Origin: Symsagittifera roscoffensis
Lineage: Eukaryota > Xenacoelomorpha > Acoela > Convolutidae
NCBI RefSeq assembly: GCF_963678635.1
Contig: NC_087068.1
Span: 52,786,213 to 52,850,212 of the forward strand
Length of the DNA: 64,000 nt
Reading direction: 5' to 3'
Numbering within the stretch: the stretch's first letter is position 1; each line of letters opens with the position of its first letter. Position numbers and translations under genes: made by a program. This document shows positions 1 to 11,900 of the stretch, piece after piece. The notes under the pieces are model-generated. The model was not told where the DNA came from. It did no database searches and saw nothing but the letters and a program-made list of their open reading frames with translations.

Positions 1-805
1 TAGATTTATCCGAAAAAATCACAGATATTTTGCACATCTATGAGAAAAATCCATTTTTAAAGGTAAACAATCTTTCAAAAACTGGTGTAATTATTGCTTA
101 CGATACGGACACAGCCTTGCCGAGTGTCGACAAAAACAGCAAAATAACCAAAATAAACCACAAAATTACAAAGAACCAAATAAATCACTTTATCAATTAA
201 TGAAAAAAAAATTTACCAAATAAAAATATTCACAGTAAAAAATGTTCTGGAAAACCACTTCCAAATAGCTCAAATTATTCGAGAAACCAATCACCCTTTA
301 ACTCTAATTTTAGACGTAGATCGCCAGAACAAAGAAATACACAAAATTTCTCACAAAATAGATACAATAGATCAAATAGTCAAAACAATCAGTATCGAAA
401 TAACTATTCATGATCAAACTCCAGAAATAGACACTATTCAAATAACAGATTGAGAAACTTATCTTACAATAGAAACAGGAAGTATTCCAACAATAGAAAT
501 AGAAGCTATTCAAATAATCGAAATCATTTATCAAAACAACAGATCAAGAAATAATTCAAACAACAGATCAAATTGTCAAAGACCCAACAACAATTAATAT
601 CAAAATAGATCACGAGATGACTCGCAAAATAGAAACTCAAACTATAACAATCAATAAAGGAATTATTCCCAATCCGCTCATAGAAATAACAACCGTTAAA
701 CCGTTTCCCAAAACAAGTAAAGAAGCAACACACCAAAAAATCAAAGGCAAATTAATCAAGTACGAACAACTGAAGAAACAAATTCAGACCCCCTGGTATC
801 GATAG
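1..805 (+). pseudogene. gag C-terminal part with CCHC zinc knuckle, first duplicate
   Basis: Frame 2 reads the end of capsid followed by a perfect C-x2-C-x4-H-x4-C nucleocapsid knuckle at 86-127 (CNYCLRYGHSLAEC). In the parent element this would bind genomic RNA during packaging. Downstream, about 300-600, lies an Arg/Ser/Asn-rich tail with recurring RNR-YSNN-like units, typical of a basic nucleocapsid tail. Stops interrupt the tail. The frame then degenerates around 620-805, where the gag-pol boundary should lie. The 5' half of gag is outside the window. This copy keeps its knuckle; the second duplicate does not. Confidence 0.75.
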
Positions 806-1019
806 TACAGAAAGTACTGAATTACAATTAAATCACATATATTACAGTCAACAATATTTTACAACTATTAGATACATGTCAATCAACAATTCCTGATGAA
901 GAGTTATCGATAAATAATATAAAAAATAACGAAAAAAGAAAATCAGACTATTTCACAAAATGATTTATTTTCAAACATCATTTAAAATATCACATTATAC
1001 AGTAGAATAACAGAAATTT

Positions 1020-1531
1020 CTAACAGTGTTTATTTTCAACACTCTCAAATAACACAGACCGAATTTGAAAAATTAGCCGATTTTTTATCAAAAAACCCAA
1101 CAGTTTATGCAACATCTAAATTTTACGTTGGAAAAAAATTCACCATTACATCTACCTTTGAAACTTGATGCAATTTTGGAAATAAACAAAGGGCAAGTAA
1201 AGTACCAATACATTTACATGATGAAGTAAATAGATTACTTGACATTTTAGAACAATATGAAATCATATCACCAGTAAATAAAGAAGAACAACCAAAAAGA
1301 AAAACCTTTATTAACCCAGTTATCATCCTAGCTAAAAAAAGAATCACTAAAAATAGTTCTAGACAAAAGATATTTCAGTTCACTCATTGATGAATCTAAA
1401 TGTAATTGGTCTATTGAACCCATTCAAGTAATTCTAACAAAAAAAAACGGTAAGTATTTCACAACCGCAGATATGAATAGTGCATATAATCAAACGCCAT
1501 TAGACGAACAATCACGACGATTGACACAACT
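1020..1531 (+). pseudogene. RT N-terminal fragment, cut off by the tandem duplication
   Basis: The region encodes the linker and early fingers of the reverse transcriptase (LDILEQYEIISPVNKEEQ and NPVIIL are readable). It continues to the first palm motif, and then joins gag sequence near 1531. It ends after LDEQ-RRLTQ and carries frameshifts at 1330-1400. No catalytic site can form because the YLDD box lies only in the second duplicate. The protease that should precede it is absent: the sequence jumps at about 830-846 from the gag/pol linker to a point that lies ~1.1 kb further on in copy B. Confidence 0.7.
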
Positions 1532-1573
1532 TCTACAATTACTACACACATAACTACCACTCATAACTCAGAC

Positions 1574-2385
1574 GTAGATTTATCCGAAAAAATCACAGAT
1601 ATTTTGCACATCTATGAGAAAGATCCAGTTTTAAAGTTAAACCATCTTTCAAAAATTGGTGTAATTATTACTTACGATACGGACAGAGCTTTGCCGAGTG
1701 TCGACAAAAACAGCAAGATAACCAAAATAAACCACAAAAGTACAAAGAACCAAATAAATCACTTTATCAATTAATGAAAAAAACTTACCAAATAAAAATA
1801 TTCACAGTAATAATAGTTCTGGAAAACCACTTCCAATAGCTCAAATTATTCGAGAAACCAATCACCCTTTAACTCTAATTTTAGACGTAGATCGCCAGAA
1901 CAAAGAAACACACGAAAATTCTCACAAAATAGATACAATAGATCAAATAGTCAAAACAGTCAGTATCGAAATAACTATTCATGATCAAACTCCAGAAACA
2001 GACACTATTCAACTAACAGATTGAGAAACTCATCTTACAATAGAAACAGGAAGTATTCCAACAATAGAAATAGAAGCTATTCAAATAATCGAAATCATTT
2101 ATCAAAACAACAGATCAAGAAAAAATTCAAACAACAGATCAAATTATCAAAGACCCAACAACAATTAATATCAAAATAGATCACAAGATAACTCACAAAA
2201 TAGAAACTCAAACTATAACAATCAATAAAGGAATTATTCCCAAACCGCTCATAGAAATAACAACCGTTAAACCGTTTCCCAAAACAAGTAAAGAAGCAAC
2301 ACACCAAAAAATCAAAGGCAAATTAATCAAGTACGAACAACTGAAGAAACAAATTCAGACACCCTGGTATCGATAGTACAGAAAG
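1574..2385 (+). pseudogene. gag C-terminal part, second duplicate (zinc knuckle destroyed)
   Basis: This is a near copy of 1-805. In the knuckle the second Cys codon has become Tyr and the His codon has become Gln, so zinc binding is lost. The basic Arg/Ser/Asn-rich tail follows with its own stops. The same protease-region deletion follows as in the first duplicate. Confidence 0.72.
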
Positions 2386-2589
2386 TACTGAATTACAATT
2401 AAATCACATATATTACAGTCAACAATATTTTAAAACTATTAGATACATGTCAATCAACAATTCCCGATGAAGAGTTATCGATAAATAATATAAAAAATAA
2501 CGAAAAAAGAAATTCAGACTATTTCACAAAATACTTTATTTTAAAACATCATTTAAAATATCACATTATACAGTAGAAAAACAGAAATT

Positions 2590-3400
2590 TCTAACAATGT
2601 TTATTTTCAACACTCTCAAATAACACAGAACGAATTTGAAAAATTAGCCGATTTTTTATCAAAATACCCAACAGTTTATGCAACATCTAAATTTGACGTT
2701 GGAAAAAAATTCACCATTACATCTACCTATGAAACCTGATGCAATTTTGGAAATAAACAAAGGGCAAGTAAAGTACCAATACACTTACATGATGAAGTAA
2801 ATAGATTACTTGACATTTTAGAACAATATGAAATCATATCACCAGTAAATAAAGAAGAACAACCAAAAAGAAACACCTTTATTAACCCAGTTATCATCCT
2901 TCCTAAAAAAGAATCACTAAAAATAGTTCTAAACAAAAAATATTTCAGTTCACTCATTGATGAATCTAAATGTAATTGGCCTATTGAACCCATTCAAGTA
3001 ATTCTAACAAAAAAAACGGTAAATATTTCACAACCGCAGATATGAATAGTGCATATAATCAAATGCCATTAGACGAACAACCACGACGATTGACACAATT
3101 TGTTATTGGAAATCAATAATACGAATTCAATAGATTATTCTGTGGAATATCCATAGGACCAGCAGCTTTTTCAGCTTTTATGAGTAAAATTTTTAGACCA
3201 CTTATACGCAAGAAAAATGCAATCACATACTTAGACGATGTTTTCATGCAATCACAAGCCAATAAAGAAACGTTTATAGTTTTAGAACATTATCATCAAA
3301 TACTAAAAAAGGAAAACATGAAAGCAGCCTCGGCCAAATCACAATTTTTCTTAACCCGCGTAAAATTTCTTGGACCTATTATTTAGAGAAAAACTCTAAC
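2590..3400 (+). pseudogene. Reverse transcriptase, decayed Ty3/Gypsy type
   Basis: The RT copies element RNA into DNA. Visible here are the early fingers (2620-2990), the first catalytic Asp in TADMNSAY (Asp codon 3039-3041), the segment FNRLFCGISIGPAAF, and the active-site YLDD box at 3228-3239. HYHQILKKENMK and FFLTRVKFLG follow, which is the usual Gypsy thumb boundary. All three catalytic Asp are present. A TAA at 3117-3119, further stops and frame changes near 3010 make it non-functional. It is the more complete RT of the two copies, because copy B lacks its first half. Confidence 0.85.
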
Positions 3401-3479
3401 TCCATTAAAAACCACGTATTGATGCAAGTCGAAAACTCCAGCCATCTACAATTAAAAAGAAAATCCAAGAATTCCTTGG

Positions 3480-4010
3480 AATGCTAAATTTCTTTAAAAA
3501 AAAATTAAACAAAATGCGATTATAGTTAAGACCATTCTATAACAATCTAAGTCAACAAAAAAACTTTGTATGGACAACAGAACATCAAACACGGTTTGAA
3601 GAAATCAAAATATTTCTAGCAGAACAAATATCAAACATAATTCCAGACCCCAATCAACCATTTTATGCAATGTGCGATGCTTCAAGTTTTGGCATCGGCG
3701 CAGCATTGTTACAATCACACAATGGAACGAAAAAAATGAATCTCATATCAGCAAATTCTTGCTTATTTACACAAGCTCAACTAGCACAGCTATAGAATAT
3801 ACATTTACAGACTATGAACTTTTGATACTAGGATCAAAACATCAAACAGTTTTATTTACAGATCACAAGCCAATTATATTTCTCTTTACACAAAAATCAA
3901 ATGCAAACCATAGAGTTTACCGATTTCATTTAATTCTAATGAAATTTCCAAACTTACATATAGTTTGGACAGCAGGAAAAAACCTTGCATTACCAGATAC
4001 ACTAAGTTGA
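3480..4010 (+). pseudogene. RNase H domain of Gypsy pol, decayed
   Basis: RNase H degrades the RNA strand of the RNA-DNA hybrid. The N-terminal strand reads MCDASSFGIGAALLQ with its catalytic Asp. Then come the helix with TDYELLIL (Glu) and FTDHKPIIFLFTQKS (Asp), and finally FPNLHIVWTAGKNLALPDTLS, which carries the C-terminal Asp. This is a standard Gypsy arrangement. There is a frame change between the first strand and the helix (3720-3790). Confidence 0.85.
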
Positions 4011-4189
4011 AATAAACCACCTGAACTACTTTCACGAAAACTACCGTTGAAATACCACAAAACATTTATTTTACCTTGCAAAAAATGAAACCTCACCACG
4101 ATTAGAATGTAAGTCTGCAAAAAAAACTGACATACATCAATCGCAAATAATCAATTTACAACATTTCCCACTCTCTTTAGATTTTCAAA

Positions 4190-5890
4190 ATAATCACTAT
4201 GAAGTTGATTTATTATGTACTTCCACATTTAAACCAATTCATGTTCACATTGGATTAAAAACAACATCCAACAAAAACAAATTAAACAACAAGCAGACAA
4301 AAAGGAACCTTTTCCAATATTAGAAAAAGAAAATTTAACTGACACTATAAAATTATCAGGACCATTACCAAATGATTTAGAGTATACAATAAATCGAGTT
4401 GTTAATCTTCATGAACCACTTGACACAATACCTCAATCAAAACTGGAAGTAGACAGTATTTTTTTACCAACAACAGAAAATATTACATTGAAATTTTTAC
4501 AAAAATACCGAAATCTTGACCCTGTTATCAGAGAACTTAAATCATGGCACAAATATAAAATTAAACCAGCAAAAGCTGATACCACAATCTTAGGAAATAA
4601 AACACTCCTCCGATATTTCAGAAAACTTAACAACACTACTATAAATGAAAACACAGATCTTCTAGAATATCAAACACCAGAATTAAAAGTACCCTGGCTT
4701 CCTTTAGGCATGATGTTAATAGCATTCAAGACGTCACTTACACTACATACAAAATGACACTCAGGATCAGAAAAGATACACTCCACTTTTACCCAAAATT
4801 TTTTCTTCCCAAATGCACCAATTTGAATCAAAGTATTGTGTAAAGACTGTATAAAAATTCAATTAAATAAAACTTACCCAAATCAAAAGCAAATTGCAAA
4901 AAAAAACAAGATTTTAAAGGACAAAGTCTATATTTCAATCACAGAATATCATTTGACACAAAAGGACCAATTTCACCATCCTCCGAAGGAAACTCTTATA
5001 TAATGGTCATTGTTGATGCATTTACTCACTACGTAGCACTCAACCCAGTAGCACATTGTAATGCTTATTACGCATATACAACATTTACGAACTTTGGATA
5101 GCTATATTCGGATTGCCCGAAATACTAGTCACAAACAACGGCACAGAATTCATAAATAATGAGATCATCACACTATGTCACTTATATAATATCAAACAAA
5201 CACCACGCACATCTCATGCACTTTAGACAAACGGATTGGTCGAAGGTATGAATCGTTCATTACAAGAATACCTTAGATGTATCATTAATGGAAATGATAC
5301 ACGATACACAGAATGGTCAGCAGATGTAAAATTATTCTCTTTATCTTTTAACTCACAAATCACAACAACACTATGAAGGTCACCATACAAAAAGGTATTT
5401 AATCAAAAACCACGCAAACCAATTATGTTCACAGCAAATGCTCACGAAAGGTTATTTTCAATCAAACAAAAAAATTCAATATGTTATAATCTACTATTAC
5501 ATACGCATGATGAAGATCACTTTCATCATCCACAAATTTTAAAATTAGCTTCCGGCACACATACCGAATGGATTTTAAATAGAGATAAAAAACATAATGA
5601 AATATACCAAAAAGTAACAAAGAAATTGTTACAAAGACAGAACATAAGTAACCAAATTAATTCACGCTTTATGCCAGCAACAGATTTGGAAATCGGAACA
5701 TTTGTTTTAATTCCCAATTTCACTACACAAAAAGGAAACTCTTAAAAATTACAACCACTCCGAAAAGAACCATATCAAATAGTTGATAAAACCATTGATC
5801 TAACATACAAACTTACTGATTCCAGTAAAAAAGAAAGTGTTCAACATCGTATCAACCTATTACCTTATTATGCAAAAGAATACGCACTTC
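4190..5890 (+). pseudogene. Integrase with GPY/F-like tail, decayed; catalytic Asp to Asn
   Basis: Integrase joins element DNA to the host chromosome. Around 4745-4880 lies a His- and Cys-containing zinc segment ending in CKDCIK. The core follows: FDTKGPISPSSEG (first Asp, ~4950), ILVTNNGTEF at 5119-5148, and NGLVEGMNRSLQEY (~5230-5270). The second catalytic position should be Asp but is Asn (codon AAC, 5134-5136). After the core, KEPYQIVDKTIDLTYKL (~5770-5820) is a GPY/F-type module. Several stops and shifts interrupt it. The same Asn is present in copy B. Confidence 0.82.
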
Positions 5891-7653
5891 GCGAATTAGC
5901 TCAATTATATTTTTTCACAGGTTTACAAATCATCAAATCAATCCAGAAAATGAACAAAATCAAAACATCGATAAAAACAAGAATCAAAAATCAATTCAAC
6001 AAAAAAGTGCAGCCCCCCAAACCTCTTATACACCAGAAACAAAAACATCTCAAAAAGAAAGAAAAAATAGGAAAATGACAGAAAAGATTTTACCACAGGA
6101 TCAACACCTAAAATTTGAACATAGAGAATTATCACAATTTAGAAGCCAGCCACGAAAAAATTATAAAACTTTCATTCCACAATCTGAAATTTTAAAGAAA
6201 GTTTAATTTCAGAAACAACTTTTATTCTAATCATTATCAAGATTTTTAAAATCAATTCGAATTCTCACATTTACTTAATAACATGCTAAAAACCCATTTG
6301 AACAATTCTAATTCAAAATCAGCTAATAGAATTTGGTCATAATCATCATTTTATTGCCACCAACACAACTTATTAGCCACTAGATATTAATATCCCGGCA
6401 TATCTATAACTATAACTTTAAGACCTCCAGGCTAAAAATTGACAACTAAAATAAACACTAATTCAATATCACAACCCTCCCCTATCAAGTAAAACAAAGA
6501 TCAACAATGTTTTCCCAACCCAGACCTCAAAACCCTCCAATCAAAAACATCAAATTAGCCTAAAGAGCAAAAAAACAAATTGATCATTTGGCCTAAAGTA
6601 CAAATAACTCCAAGACACCCCCAATCATCCACTAAACAAAAACAAAACTATGAAGACCTCCCCAACACCATAAAATAACACCTCAACAATATTTGACAAA
6701 ACCCAACCCACTTGTCAAAAAATCAATAAATAAACCGACCACAATTGAAATTAGCCCCAAAAATTTAGAAAAGATTCGACGAAACAAATCATTTCTTAAA
6801 TGCTTTTCTCAAAACAGTCAACAACATTAAACAACTAATTTCAAATCTTATCAAAAACATTTCCAATCTTCTAAAATTTTCTTTAATCTTTTTAGCTGAA
6901 ACTTTCGAAACTTTCGATTCTTTTCATAATTTTTCTCACATTTTTATCATCCCTAAAAATGACAATGTGCAAATGTATAAAAAAGGCAATCATCACATTC
7001 GCTTTAACAACCATCCTTTTAATTCTTTTCATTGAAGAATACTATAGCAAACATAAACTTTCCTTATAAAAATGTGAAAACTCAAATACCTTTTCAAAAT
7101 TGCTAATCGACCACCACCACACCAGCCCCCACCAACAACTTCCCAAAAAACCCAATAACACCTACAACTACCCAAAACCNNNNNNNNNNNNNNNNNNNNN
7201 NNNNNNNNNNNNNNNNNNNNNNNNNNNNNNNNNNNNNNNNNNNNNNNNNNNNNNNNNNNNNNNNNNNNNNNNNNNNNNNNNNNNNNNNNNNNNNNNNNNN
7301 NNNNNNNNNNNNNNNNNNNNNNNNNNNNNNNNNNNNNNNNNNNNNNNNNNNNNNNNNNNNNNNNNNNNNNNNNNNNNNNCCCCCACCAACAACTTCCCAA
7401 AAAAAACCCGATAACCTACAACTACCCAAAAACCCCTATCATTAACACGCATTTCTTTCCAAGACAATCCATACACATTTCAAGAAAGATACGCACGATT
7501 ATCTGAACCTCTAGAACCAGTTGTTTGCCATGCACTTTTAAGCGAACCACAATACGAACCGACGTATAATCTATATCCTACTCTAAAACAAGATCTTAAT
7601 AGAGTAAGACTGATAGAGTAAAACCAAAACACACTTGAAAGAAATAGACAAAT
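5891..7653 (+). other. 3' tail of copy A, possible ORF3 remnant
   Basis: After the integrase the frame runs through a Lys/Gln-rich tail (to ~6080) and then breaks up. About 6200-7100 is A/C-rich and stop-filled. Around 7463-7620 a 52-codon frame remains open (reads TFQERYARLSEPLEPVV and later NLYPTLKQDLNRV). It is not recognised and could be the end of a third ORF. No terminal LTR or polypurine tract was identified. Confidence 0.45.
7180..7379. other. Assembly gap (200 N) inside a local tandem repeat
   Basis: Exactly 200 Ns are flanked on both sides by the same A/C-rich motif (CCCCACCAACAACTTCCCAA at ~7126-7148 and ~7379-7400). Copy B has this motif once (~8185-8215). The gap therefore probably hides a tandem expansion, or was placed because the assembler could not resolve it. 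The true size is unknown. Confidence 0.95.
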
Positions 7654-7943
7654 CATACATCCAAGACGAAACAGAAATTTTCAAACCACAGAGTTCATTT
7701 TAATATACCTCAATCACCGACACCAACCCCCTCAGATCTTTCTGATAGCACACAACCAGAATCTCCCACACTTGCTTCACAACAAAGCATTTCAAATCTT
7801 CCATCAGATTAATTAGGTTCAACTCCCACATCAGATTAATTTAGAGAAAACCCTTGTAACCCCCCAGAATCCACCGAACGCCTACCATATTGGACATCAC
7901 ACTCATACAATCAAGGTGAACCAAATATAGTTAACGAACCAAT
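7654..7943. other. Single-copy spacer at the centre of the palindrome
   Basis: This 290-bp stretch lies between the point where the arms stop pairing (…AGACAAAT at 7653, ATTTGTCT… at 7944). On plus it contains a frame readable as TPTPSDLSDSTQPESPTLA (~7722-7780), low-complexity Ser/Pro/Thr, then stops. It looks like a continuation of the 3' tail of copy A with no partner in copy B. Confidence 0.6.
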
Positions 7944-9340
7944 ATTTGTCTATTTCTTTCAAGTGTGTTTTGGTTTTACTCTGCAGTCTTACTCTATTAA
8001 GATCTTGTTTTAGACTAGGATATAAATTATATGTCGGTTCGTTTTGTGGTTCGCTTAAAGGTGCATGGCAAACAACTGGTTCTAATGGTTCAGATAATCG
8101 GGCGTATCTTTCTTGAAATGTGTATGGATTGTCTTGGAAAGAAATGCGTGTTAATGATAGGGGGTTTTGGGTAGTTGTAGGTGTTATTGGGTTTTTTGGG
8201 AAGTTGTTGGTGGGGGCTGGTGTGGTGGTGGTCGATTAGCAATTTTGAAAAGGTATTTGAGTTTTCACATTTTTATAAGGAAAGTTTATGTTTGCTATAG
8301 TATTCTTCAATGAAAAGAATTAAAAGGATGGTTGTTAAAGCGAATGTGATGATTGCCTTTTTTATACATTTGCACATTGTCATTTTTAGGGATGATAAAA
8401 ATGTGAGAAAAATTATGAATACTAGAAAAATATCAGTTCTACTGAAAATCATTCGAAATAACTAAATAGACCTCAAATTATCGTACCAGTGGAGGTTATC
8501 AAGGATTTTTGAAAGTTGGAGGTGTATTTCGAGCAGGTAATAGAAAATAAAAAAAGGTTGCAAAAAATTATGAAAAGAATCGAAAGTTTCAGCTAAAAAG
8601 ATTATAGAAAATTTAAGAAGATTAGAAAACTTTTTGATAAGATTTGAAATTAGTTGCTTAAAATTGTTGAATGTTATGGAGAAAAGCATTTAAGAAATGA
8701 TTTGTTTCGTCGAATTTTTTTAAAGTTTTTGGGGCTAAATTCAATTGTGGTCGGTTTATTTATTGATTTTTTGACATGTGGCTTGGGTTTTATCAAATAC
8801 TGTTGAGGTGCTATTTTATGGTGTTCGGGAGGCTTCATAGTTTTGTTTTTATTTAGTGGATGATTGGGGGTATCTTGGGATTATTTGTATTTTAGGCCAA
8901 ATGATCAATTTGTTTTTTGCTCTTTAGGCTAATCTGATACTTTTGGTTGGAGGGTTTTTGAAGTCTGGGTTGGGAAAACATGGTTGATCTTTGTTTCACT
9001 TGATAGGGGAGGGTTGTGATACTGAATTAGTGTTTATTGTAAGTGTCAATTTTTAGCCTGGAGTTCTTAAAGTTATAGTTATAGATATGCCTGGAGATTA
9101 ATATCTATTGGCTAATAAAGTTGTGTTGGTGGCAATAAAGTGATGAATATGACCAAATTCTATTGGTTGATTTTGAAATAGAATTGTTCAAATGTGTTTT
9201 CAGCATTATATTACGTAAATGTGAGAATTCAAAATGATTTAAAAAATCTTGATACTGATTGAAATAAAAGTTGTTTCTGAAATTCAACTTTCTTTAAAAT
9301 TTTGGATTGTGGAATGAAAGTTTTATAATTTTTTCGTGGC
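7944..9340 (-). other. 3' tail of copy B with a 155-bp insertion
   Basis: This is the reverse complement of the copy A tail, colinear except for 8420-8574. There, 155 bp are flanked by the same 12-bp sequence (AAAAATTATGAA at 8408-8419 and 8563-8574). Copy A has only one such copy, so this is either an insertion with a duplicated flank here or a microhomology deletion in A. No gene was recognised. Confidence 0.6.
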
Positions 9341-9411
9341 TGGCTTCTAAATTGTGATAATTCTCTATGTTCAAATTTTAGGTGTTGATCCTGTGGTAAA
9401 AATCTTTTCTG

Positions 9412-10760
9412 TCATTTTCCTATTTTTTCTTTCTTTTTGAGATGTTTTTGTTTCTGGTGTAGAAGAGGTTTGGGGGGCTGCACTTGTTTGTTGAATTGTT
9501 TTTTGATTCTTGTTTTTATAGATGTTTTGATTTTGTTCATTTTCTGGATTGATTTGATGATTTGTAAACCTGTAAAAAAATATAATTGAGCTAATTCGCG
9601 AAGTGCGTATTCTTTTGCATAATAAGGCAATAGGTTGATACGATGTTGAACACTTTCTTTTTTACTGGAATCAGTAAGTTTGTATGTTAGATCAATGGTT
9701 TTATCAACTATTTGATATGGTTCTTTTCGGAGTGGTTGTAATTTTTAAGAGTTTCCTTTTTATGTAGTGAAATTGGGAATTAAAACAAATGTTCCGATTT
9801 CCAAATCTAATGCTGGCGTAAAGCGTGAATTAATTTAGTTACTTATAATCTGTCTTTGTAACAATTTTTTTGTTACTTTTTGGTATATTTCATTATGTTT
9901 TTTATTTCTATTTAAAATCCATTCGGTATGTTTGCCGGAAGCTTATTTTAAAATTTGTGGATGATGAAAGTGATCGTCATCATGCGTATGTAATAGTAGA
10001 TTATAACATTTTGAATCTTTATTTGATTGACAATAAACTTGTGTATTTTTGTGAGCATTTGCTGTGAACTTAATTGGTTTTCGTGGTTTTTGATTAAATA
10101 CCATTTCGCATGGTGATATTTCTAATGTTGTTGTGATTTGTGTGTCAAAAGATAAAGGGAATAATTTTACATCTGCTGGCCATTCGGTGTATCGTGTATC
10201 ATTTCCATTAATGATACATCTAAAGTATTCTTGTAATGAACGATTCATACCTTCGACTAATCCGTTTGTCTAAGGTGTATGAGATGTACGTGGTTTTTGT
10301 TTGATATTATATAAGTGACATAGTGTGATGATCTCATTATTTATGAATTCTGTGCCGTTGTTTGTGACTAGTATTTCGGGCAATCCGAATATAGCTATCC
10401 AAAGTTCGTAAAGTGTTGTGTATATGCGTAATAAGCTTTACAATTTGGTACTGCGTTGAGTGCTACGTAGTGCGTAAATGCATCAACAATGACCATTATA
10501 TAAGAGGTTTCTTCGGAGGATGGTGAAATTGGTCCTTTCGTGTCAAATGATAATCTGTGGTTGAAATATAGACTTTGTCCTTTAAAATCTTGTTTTTGTG
10601 CAATTTGCTTTTGATTCGGGTAAGGTTTATTTAATTAAAATTTTATACAGTCGTTACACAATACTTTGATCCAAACTGTTGCATTTGGGATGAAAAAATT
10701 TTGGGTGAAATTAGAGTGTATCTTTTCTGATCTTGAGTGTCATTTTGAATGTAGTGTATG
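9412..10760 (-). pseudogene. Integrase plus C-terminal tail, copy B
   Basis: The minus strand reads an integrase with NRSLQEYFRCIINGNDTRY (~10190-10245), the core motif ILVTNNGTEF (~10348-10377) and, after it, HTHDDDHFHHPQILK. The catalytic Asp is Asn (reverse complement of 10360-10362), exactly as in copy A. The GPY/F-like stretch and the basic tail (9412-9700) follow, with KEYALRELAQLYFFTGLQI still readable. Stops and shifts separate the segments. The zinc segment lies near 10600-10760. Confidence 0.8.
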
Positions 10761-11339
10761 TGACGTATTGAATGCTATTAACATCATGCTTAAAGGAAGC
10801 CAGGGTACTTTCAATCCTGGTGTTTGATATTCTAGAAGATCTGTGTTTTGATTTATAGTATTGTTGTTAAGTTTTCTGAAATATCGGAGGAGTGTTTTGT
10901 TTCCTAAGATTATGGTATCAGCTTTTGTTGGTTTAATTTTATATTTGTGCCATGATATAAGTTCTCTGATAACAAGGACAAGATTTTGGTATTTTTGTAA
11001 AAATTTTTGCGTAATATTCTCTGTTGTTGATAGAAAAATACTGTCTACTTCCAGTTTTGATAGAGGTATCGTGTCAAGTGGTTCATGAAGAATAAAAACT
11101 TGATTTATTGTATATTTTAAATCATTTGGTAATGGTCCTGATAAATTTATAGTGTCAGTTAAATTTTCTTTTTCTATTAATGGAAAAGACTCATTTTTGT
11201 GTGCTTGTTGTTTAATTTGTTTTTGTTGGGTATTGTTTTGAAACCAATGTGAAAATTAATTGGTTTAAATGTGGAAGTACTTAATAAGTCAACTTCATAG
11301 TGATTATTTTGACAATCTAAAGAGAGTGGAAAATGTTGT

Positions 11340-11900
11340 AAATTGTTTATTTGTGATTGATGTATGTCAGTTTGTTTTGCATATTTACATTCTTATCGTG
11401 GTGAGATTTCATTTTTTGCGTGGTAAAATTTAATGTTTTGTGGTATTTCAACGGTAGTTTTTCGTGAAGTAGTTTAGTTGGTGTATTTCTACTTTGTGTA
11501 TCTGGTATTGCAAGGTTTTTTCCTGCTGTCCAAAATATATGTAAGTTTGGAAATCTCATTAGAAATAATTGAAATCGGTAAACTCTATGGTTTGTATTTG
11601 ATTTTTGTGTAAAGAGAAATATAATTGGTTTGTGATCTGTAAATAAAACTGATGGATGTTTTGATCCTAGTATCAAAAGTTCATATTATGTAAGTGTATA
11701 TTTTTTAGCTGTGCTAGTTCAGCTTGTGTAAATAAGCGAGAATTTGCTGACATGAGATTCATTTTATTCATTCCATTGAGTGATTGTAACAAAACTGCGC
11801 CGATGCCAAAACTTGAAGCATCGCACATTGCATAAAATGGTTGATTGGTGTCTGGAATTGTATTTGATATTTATTCTGCTAGAAATGTTTTGATTTCTTC
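11340..11900 (-). pseudogene. RNase H, copy B
   Basis: On the minus strand the motifs VLFTDHKPIIFLFTQKS and FPNLHIFWTAGKNLAIPD are intact in one frame (11347-11676). Upstream, near 11760-11840, the first strand with its catalytic Asp (CDASSFGIGA) is readable in another frame. These residues are those of Gypsy RNase H. A break at ~11685-11710 (TAA in place of the Glu-containing helix start) separates the halves. Confidence 0.8.

Larger units (their letters stand above)
1..3104 (+). repeat. Partial tandem duplication inside copy A, period ~1573 bp
   Basis: The sequence at position 1 (Asp-Leu-Ser-Glu-Lys of gag) recurs at 1574, and the two tracts run in parallel to the RT palm. The first unit ends near 1531 and the second continues into full RT. 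Identity looks like about 95% by eye. Both units share the protease-region deletion, so that deletion came first. The unit joins RT back to gag, so this is a within-element duplication and not two insertions. Confidence 0.85.
1..7653 (+). mobile_element. Decayed Ty3/Gypsy LTR retrotransposon, copy A (left arm of palindrome)
   Basis: A plus-strand element runs in the order gag zinc knuckle, RT, RNase H, integrase and GPY/F-like tail, which is the Ty3/Gypsy domain order. Its 5' part (gag N-terminus, 5' LTR) lies outside the window. Every frame is interrupted by stops or shifts, so no protein can be made. A ~1573-bp stretch from late gag to early RT is tandemly duplicated. Compared with copy B, about 1.1 kb around the protease is missing from both duplicates. 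No LTR was recognised. Beyond position 1 the element is unseen. Family assignment is secure from the RT YLDD box, the RNase H and the integrase. Confidence 0.88.

Noticed and set aside
6400-7100. 3' LTR of Gypsy copy A
   Set aside because: No matching sequence is found at the 5' side of copy B (17340-18700), which should carry the same LTR, so I could not support an LTR call.
7100-7480. Open frames running through the N gap
   Set aside because: They consist mainly of unknown residues created by Ns.
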